Assembly: GCF_011927625.1 (NCBI RefSeq) | Contig: NZ_JAATIZ010000001.1 | Coordinates: forward strand, 744,001 to 808,000 | DNA length: 64,000 nucleotides | Source of the DNA: Paenalcaligenes hominis | GTDB taxonomy: Bacteria; Pseudomonadota; Gammaproteobacteria; Burkholderiales; Burkholderiaceae_B | Direction: 5' to 3' | In this document: positions 59,139-64,000 of the stretch, in pieces | How positions within the stretch are numbered: the stretch's first letter is position 1 | Layout of the letters: the number at the start of each line of letters is the position of its first letter | Program-made: the position numbers and the translations under genes | The notes under the pieces: model-generated | What the model saw: only the letters and a program-made list of their open reading frames with translations | Told to the model about the DNA's origin: nothing | Database searches by the model: none

Positions 59139-60356
59139 ATGAAACTTCTTCACACTTCAGATTGGCATTTAGGACGTCACTTGTATGGTAAACGACGTGA
59201 GGCAGAGTTTCAGGCTTTTTTAGACTGGCTGCTCGTAACATTAAAAGAACAAACCATTGATGTGTTGGTTGTAGCGGGCGATGTGTTTGATACCAGCACG
59301 CCCAGCAATCAAGCCCAAACCCAGTACTACCAGTTTTTAACGCGCGTGGCGGCAACGGGTTGTCGGCATGTGGTGATTATCGCAGGCAACCATGATTCAC
59401 CCTCCTTTATCAATGCCCCTCAACAGTTATTAAGCAGTTTAGCTATTCATGTGATCGGCCAAGCCTGCGCAGATCGCCAAGACGAGGTGCTTGCCCTCAA
59501 AAACGCCGCGGGCGAGGTCGAGTTAATTGTGTGTGCCGTGCCCTATTTGCGTGATCGAGATATTCGTACGGTGCAAGCTGGGGAAAGTGTGGAAGATAAG
59601 GCGCAAAAGCTGATCGCCGGCATTCAAGCGCATTATGACGAGGTGGCAAGCCTGGCCGTCGCACTGCGTGATGCTTTGCCACAGCCCGTTCCTATTGTGG
59701 CAACGGGCCATTTGTTTACAGCCGGCGGGCAATTACTGAAAGATGATGGAGTGCGTGATTTATATGTGGGTGAATTAGGGCATTTTTCTGCCGCGCGTTT
59801 TCCCTCTGTGTTTGATTACATTGCTTTAGGCCATTTACATGTGCCACAAAAAGTGGCGCAGCAAACGCATATCCGGTATTGTGGCTCCCCCATTCCGATG
59901 GGCTTTGGCGAGGCAACACACCAAAAGGAAGTGTGTATTGTCGAATTTCACCAAGCCGCCTTACATCAAGTACGTGCCTTGCCCATTCCCCGTTTCCAAG
60001 CGTTGGTGCAACTACAAGGTGACTGGTCGCATATTGAACAACAACTTACTGAGTTATGTGGTACTGGTGAATCGGTTTGGGTAGAGGTGGTGTATCAAGA
60101 CCAGCTTTTAATGACCGATTTGCGCGAACGCATCGAGACGATATGCGCCAAGAGTTCGGTTGAGGTTCTACGCATTCAAAACCTAGCAATGGTGCAACAC
60201 ACATTAAAAAGCAATGCCATAACAGAATGCCTGGATGCACTGACGCCAATGGACGTGTTCGAGCGTTGTTTGGCGAGTCACGAGATTCCCGAGTCTCAGC
60301 ACTTATCCTTAACATCCGCGTTCCAAGAAATTTGGGATCAGCATCGCGAGTCGTAA
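59139..60356 (+). CDS. sbcD: DNA exonuclease subunit SbcD (Mre11 homologue)
   Basis: 405 aa. Metallophosphoesterase motifs are HTSDWHLGRHL (Asp-x-His), VVAGDVFDTSTPS (Gly-Asp), IIAGNHDSPSF (Gly-Asn-His-Asp) and ATGHLF. The C-terminal capping domain follows (from ~275). With SbcC it processes hairpins and double-strand ends with blocked termini. sbcC begins one base after its stop. Confidence 0.95.
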   Translation: MKLLHTSDWHLGRHLYGKRREAEFQAFLDWLLVTLKEQTIDVLVVAGDVFDTSTPSNQAQTQYYQFLTRVAATGCRHVVIIAGNHDSPSFINAPQQLLSSLAIHVIGQACADRQDEVLALKNAAGEVELIVCAVPYLRDRDIRTVQAGESVEDKAQKLIAGIQAHYDEVASLAVALRDALPQPVPIVATGHLFTAGGQLLKDDGVRDLYVGELGHFSAARFPSVFDYIALGHLHVPQKVAQQTHIRYCGSPIPMGFGEATHQKEVCIVEFHQAALHQVRALPIPRFQALVQLQGDWSHIEQQLTELCGTGESVWVEVVYQDQLLMTDLRERIETICAKSSVEVLRIQNLAMVQHTLKSNAITECLDALTPMDVFERCLASHEIPESQHLSLTSAFQEIWDQHRES

Positions 60357-60357
60357 T

Positions 60358-63300
60358 ATGCGTTTATTGTCCTTACGTTTAAAAAACTTAAACTCACTCG
60401 AGGGCGAGTGGCTAGTCGATTTCACCCATCCTGATTATGAGGTTCAAGGCTTATTTGCTATTACTGGTCCAACGGGTTCGGGGAAAAGCACCCTACTTGA
60501 TGCCGTTAGTTTGGCCTTGTTTGGTCGTACCCCCCGCTTAGATCGTATCTCGGCATCTCAAAATGACATTATGTCTAGGCACACAGGCGAGTGTTTTGCT
60601 GAAGTTTGTTTTGAAACGGATGAGGGGCAGTTTCGGGCTCATTGGGCTCAACACCGTGCACGTAAACAGCCCCAAGGGGAGCTGCAGTCGCCACGCCATG
60701 AGCTAGCCAAAATAGAGTGTGGCACAGTATTAGCCCACCAGTTAAGACGAGTTGCTAGCGAAGTGGAACGCCTGACAGGCATGGATTTTGATCGATTTAC
60801 ACGTTCTATGCTCTTAGCCCAAGGGAATTTTGCCGCTTTTTTACAAGCAGACGCCGATCAACGCGCCCCTATCTTAGAGCAGATCACTGGCACGGCTATT
60901 TACAGTGACTTATCTATTTTGGCGCATGAGCGATACAGCGCGGAAAAGAAAACCTTAAAAGACTTGATGCAATCCCTTGATCACATTGAGCTGTTATCGC
61001 CCGAGCAAGAGCAACAGATGCAGCAAGAATTGGAAGACGTGAATGCCGCCTTGCGTGATTTGGATAATGAGCTAAGCCAATATAGAGCCATACGGCATGC
61101 TTTAGAAAAACGTGAGCAACTGCAGCAAAATAAACGCCTCATTGCCCAACAGGTCAATGATTTAGAGTATAGAAAGCAAACCTTTGCCGCCGCAGCGCAA
61201 CGCTTAAAAGAAGCCGAAAAAGCTGCGCAGCTAGAAAAAAAGCATTACGCCTTGACGGCGCAGCGTACCGCGCTGCAGCAGGCCAAAGCAAAACAGCACG
61301 CGTTAATGCAGCGTCTACCGCCATTGCAACAGCAATTAGACCAGTGCCAAGCAACACGTGAGCGCACAGAAAAAGATGTCCAGCGCGCTGAAACTGCATT
61401 GCAGACGCAACGGCCTGTGTTTCAGCAGGCGCGTGCTTTAGATGGTGAGCTACAACGGCTAGACAGAGAGCTACGGCGTTGTACAGAACAAAAACAGCAG
61501 CTGACAGCCGCGCAGCAGACGGAACGGCAGCGGTTAGAGGATAGCCAAAAGCAATTACAGCAGACACAAGCCCAACACGATACGGTAAAACAGTATCTGG
61601 ATCACAATCAGCAAGATAGCCATTTGAGCGCTGAGTTAGGCGCTATGCTGCACTGCGCGGATTACGTAGATAGCCTACAGGCTGAATTAAAAAAGAAAAA
61701 AGGCGTGTTGCAGCAGGCTCAAGAGCGCCGTAACCAGTTGGACGCACAGCATCAAGACTTGGTGTTGGCTCAAGCCAAAAATGAAAACCAGCTACAGCAA
61801 GCGCTCGATCTGGTTCAGAAAAACGAGCATAATTGGCAAGCCCTGACCCAAAACCGTTCCTTAGCGCAATGGCAAGAGCAACTGGATGCCCAGAAAGTTC
61901 AGTACAACCGTGCTACCGCTTTAATGGAATTCGCTCTAGAGGCTCAAACGTGGCAGCACCAGCAGCGCCTTCGCCAACAACGCATGGCTACGCTAATCGA
62001 ACAAGAGCAGCAGACTCAACACGCTTTAGGCCAAGCATTAACCGTAGTGCACTCTCAAGAGCAAGCGGTCCATGCCTTAGAGCGCTTGCTTGCTTCAGAG
62101 CAGCGCATCATGACGATGGAGCATGAACGCGCGCTGCTAGAGCAGGATACGCCCTGCCCGCTTTGTGGCTCAACCGAGCACCCGTGGGCTGACAAGGCGA
62201 TCACCCCGCCTATTGCACAGACCCAGCACGAGCTCAATCAAGCTACCCAACAGCTGCAGCGTCTGCAGCAGCAAGTTCAAACCCAACGTGATGCTTTACA
62301 CCGCACTCAAGGACAGTTGCACAGCGAGCAAGCGCAAGCAAAACAAGAGCAACAACAGCAAACACAACGCATGCAACGATTTGCAGAGCGGCATGGTCTA
62401 GACACAATCACACTGCAGCAGCAGTTAGCGCAACCCGAGGCGCTGCAGCACGCTCTACAGCAAGCTAAAGAAGCATGGCAACACACAGAACGTCAGTTAG
62501 CTCAAATCACCACCTTAGATACGGCATTGCTTTCTGCAAAGCAAGCCTTAATGCAGCAAGAGCAAATCGACGCCACCACCCGTTTAAAAGTTGAGCAATG
62601 CCATGCACAGCGGCAAGAGCACGCGCAGCGCGTGGCAGAGTGTCAGCACGACGTGGACCAACTTGTGAAGCGTGTAGCGCAAGAACAAGAAAAATTGGTC
62701 GAGGCCTGTCAGCCTTATGGCTTAAAGGCAGAGCAACGGCCCGCAGATTTCATCGCCGAATTACAGATTCGTCAACAACGCTGGGAAACGCAGCTTAGCG
62801 CTTTGCAACAATGTCGTGACCAGCTTCAACAACTGACTTTGAATCATAAGGATCAGCAGGCTCATTACACCCAAGTCCATCAGCAACTTCAACAGCTTGA
62901 GCAAACCGTAGAGCAACTCACACACGAACGTCACACGACTCAGAAAACCCGCTACGATTTATTTGGCCACGCCGTGGTGGAGCAGAGGGAGCGTGAGCTC
63001 GAGGAACAGCTGAAAACCGATCATGCTTTGCACCAAGCCGCTCAAAAAACCTGGCAAGAGCTCCACTCGCGTAAGACCCATACGCAGGAGGCGCTTGAAG
63101 AACAGAACAGCCAGGTAGAGGCGTTGAGCACGGCGCTAACTTTAAGTGAAACGCGTTTCCTCGAAGCGCTCCTGCGCATTGGCTTTAGCTCTGAACAAAC
63201 GTATGAGCAAGCGCTTATTCCCTTAGAGGAGCGCGAAGACTTAGCTAGACAACAACAGCAACTCATCACCGATGCCCAGCTTTTACAAAGCCAAGACCAT

Positions 63301-64000
63301 GACGTCACGCAGCAACTCAGTGCATTAACTGCGCAACTGGGGGCGCAAGACACCGAGCAGGTTCACGAAAAAGAGCAAGCACTGCGCGAAGACTACGATA
63401 TTAAGCAACAGCTTGTTGGCCAGTTATCAGGGCAACTGACGCGAAATCAGCAACAAAAACAAAAAACAGCTGCGCATCAACAGATCGTTGCCCAGCAGAA
63501 AAAAGAATTAGAAAAGTGGTCTCAGCTCCGTGAGCTTATCGGCTCTGCAGACGGTAAAAAATTCAGGAATTTTGCACAGGGTTTGACGTTTGACCGTATG
63601 GTTCATCACGCGAACCAACAGCTTGAACGCATGCAAGACCGATACTTGCTATTGCGTCATCCTACAGAACCGCTGGTATTGAGTGTGATCGATAATTACC
63701 AAGCGGGTGAAGTGCGCTCAACCAAAAACTTGTCAGGCGGCGAAAGTTTTTTAATCAGCTTAGCCTTAGCGCTTGGGTTATCGCATATGGCCAGTCAAAA
63801 TGTGCGTTTGGATTCTTTGTTTTTGGACGAAGGCTTTGGCACGTTAGATGAAGACGCGCTAGATATTGCCTTAGATACATTAAGCTCTTTATACCAAGAA
63901 GGTAAAACCATTGGCGTAATTTCGCATGTGCCGGCGCTTAAAGAACGTATTGCTACACAAATTCAAGTGCATCCCCTTCAAGGTGGACGCAGCCGACTTG
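60358..64000 (+). CDS. sbcC: DNA exonuclease subunit SbcC (Rad50 homologue), 3' end outside window
   Basis: Open from the ATG at 60358 to the window edge (1214 codons visible). Walker A GPTGSGKST is at residues 37-45 (ITGPTGSGKSTLLDAVSLALFG). Two long coiled-coil arms rich in Gln and Glu flank the zinc hook Cys600-Pro-Leu-Cys603. The ABC signature LSGGESFLISLALALG and Walker B LFLDEGFGTLDEDALDIALD come near the end, so only the last few residues are missing. It is the ATPase partner of SbcD. Confidence 0.96.
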   Translation, partial: MRLLSLRLKNLNSLEGEWLVDFTHPDYEVQGLFAITGPTGSGKSTLLDAVSLALFGRTPRLDRISASQNDIMSRHTGECFAEVCFETDEGQFRAHWAQHRARKQPQGELQSPRHELAKIECGTVLAHQLRRVASEVERLTGMDFDRFTRSMLLAQGNFAAFLQADADQRAPILEQITGTAIYSDLSILAHERYSAEKKTLKDLMQSLDHIELLSPEQEQQMQQELEDVNAALRDLDNELSQYRAIRHALEKREQLQQNKRLIAQQVNDLEYRKQTFAAAAQRLKEAEKAAQLEKKHYALTAQRTALQQAKAKQHALMQRLPPLQQQLDQCQATRERTEKDVQRAETALQTQRPVFQQARALDGELQRLDRELRRCTEQKQQLTAAQQTERQRLEDSQKQLQQTQAQHDTVKQYLDHNQQDSHLSAELGAMLHCADYVDSLQAELKKKKGVLQQAQERRNQLDAQHQDLVLAQAKNENQLQQALDLVQKNEHNWQALTQNRSLAQWQEQLDAQKVQYNRATALMEFALEAQTWQHQQRLRQQRMATLIEQEQQTQHALGQALTVVHSQEQAVHALERLLASEQRIMTMEHERALLEQDTPCPLCGSTEHPWADKAITPPIAQTQHELNQATQQLQRLQQQVQTQRDALHRTQGQLHSEQAQAKQEQQQQTQRMQRFAERHGLDTITLQQQLAQPEALQHALQQAKEAWQHTERQLAQITTLDTALLSAKQALMQQEQIDATTRLKVEQCHAQRQEHAQRVAECQHDVDQLVKRVAQEQEKLVEACQPYGLKAEQRPADFIAELQIRQQRWETQLSALQQCRDQLQQLTLNHKDQQAHYTQVHQQLQQLEQTVEQLTHERHTTQKTRYDLFGHAVVEQRERELEEQLKTDHALHQAAQKTWQELHSRKTHTQEALEEQNSQVEALSTALTLSETRFLEALLRIGFSSEQTYEQALIPLEEREDLARQQQQLITDAQLLQSQDHDVTQQLSALTAQLGAQDTEQVHEKEQALREDYDIKQQLVGQLSGQLTRNQQQKQKTAAHQQIVAQQKKELEKWSQLRELIGSADGKKFRNFAQGLTFDRMVHHANQQLERMQDRYLLLRHPTEPLVLSVIDNYQAGEVRSTKNLSGGESFLISLALALGLSHMASQNVRLDSLFLDEGFGTLDEDALDIALDTLSSLYQEGKTIGVISHVPALKERIATQIQVHPLQGGRSRL

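Noticed and set aside
61154-61567. Minus-strand open frame inside sbcC
   Set aside because: It is a shadow of the coding strand of sbcC, with no ribosome binding site or family match.
1-64000. CRISPR arrays, tRNA/rRNA genes, insertion sequences
   Set aside because: I looked in the intergenic gaps on both strands and saw no regularly spaced repeats, no tRNA-like cloverleaf and no transposase gene.

Overview
The window looks like a chromosomal segment of a betaproteobacterium of the order Burkholderiales, most likely family Alcaligenaceae (a moderate-GC genus such as Paenalcaligenes, Alcaligenes or Oligella). The basis is gene content and the look of the proteins (HprA, FumC, OxyR, RecG, ferredoxin-NADP reductase, glnA, hemW, rdgB, rph, yicC). 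It is an inference from protein resemblance, not a search. No rRNA, tRNA, insertion sequence or CRISPR array was seen.

Layout. 1-1.5 kb: end of a branched-chain amino-acid ABC operon (livG partial, livF). 1.5-4 kb: an S9 peptidase/GST pair. 4.1-6.9 kb: a three-gene dehydrogenase run (HprA-like, SDR, Epd-like), then fumC, a universal stress protein and a small cytochrome c. 9.3-11.5 kb: modA-modB-modD without modC. 11.7-14.1 kb: a tyrosine recombinase divergent from a KfrA-like coiled-coil DNA-binding protein, with two perfect inverted repeats between them. 14.1-18.7 kb: LysR, cytochrome b561, two YceI proteins, ArsC-like, YfcG-like GST, lipoprotein. 18.8-24.9 kb: LivJ/K, Dps, OxyR, RecG, RidA, Fpr. 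25-28.7 kb: a ferric-iron ABC transporter behind a textbook Fur box. 28.8-34.4 kb: housekeeping (glnA, hemW, rdgB, rph, yicC).

From about 34.45 kb to 53.3 kb the window is accessory. It starts with a decayed radC fragment. Next is a reverse transcriptase of the defence-associated/'unknown group' type, preceded by about 550 bp of non-coding but highly structured sequence. Then come a complete type I restriction-modification operon (hsdM-hsdS-DUF4268 nuclease-hsdR), a GIY-YIG/DUF4357 protein and an inovirus Gp2-like HUH protein. A Rieske oxygenase/reductase/MFS cassette with its MarR regulator follows, then an overlapping AAA ATPase/DUF4276 pair and the 5'-truncated remnant of an SH3-domain gene. 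The RT with its putative RNA partner is the most interesting item.

53.4-59 kb returns to aromatic/aldehyde metabolism: a DAD-like cupin, two AraC regulators, a vanillin/benzaldehyde-type aldehyde dehydrogenase and a NylB-like serine hydrolase. The window ends in sbcD-sbcC (sbcC runs off the edge). Together with the vanAB-like cassette, the 46.8-56.6 kb genes could handle lignin-type aromatics: aldehyde to acid, O-demethylation, and uptake.
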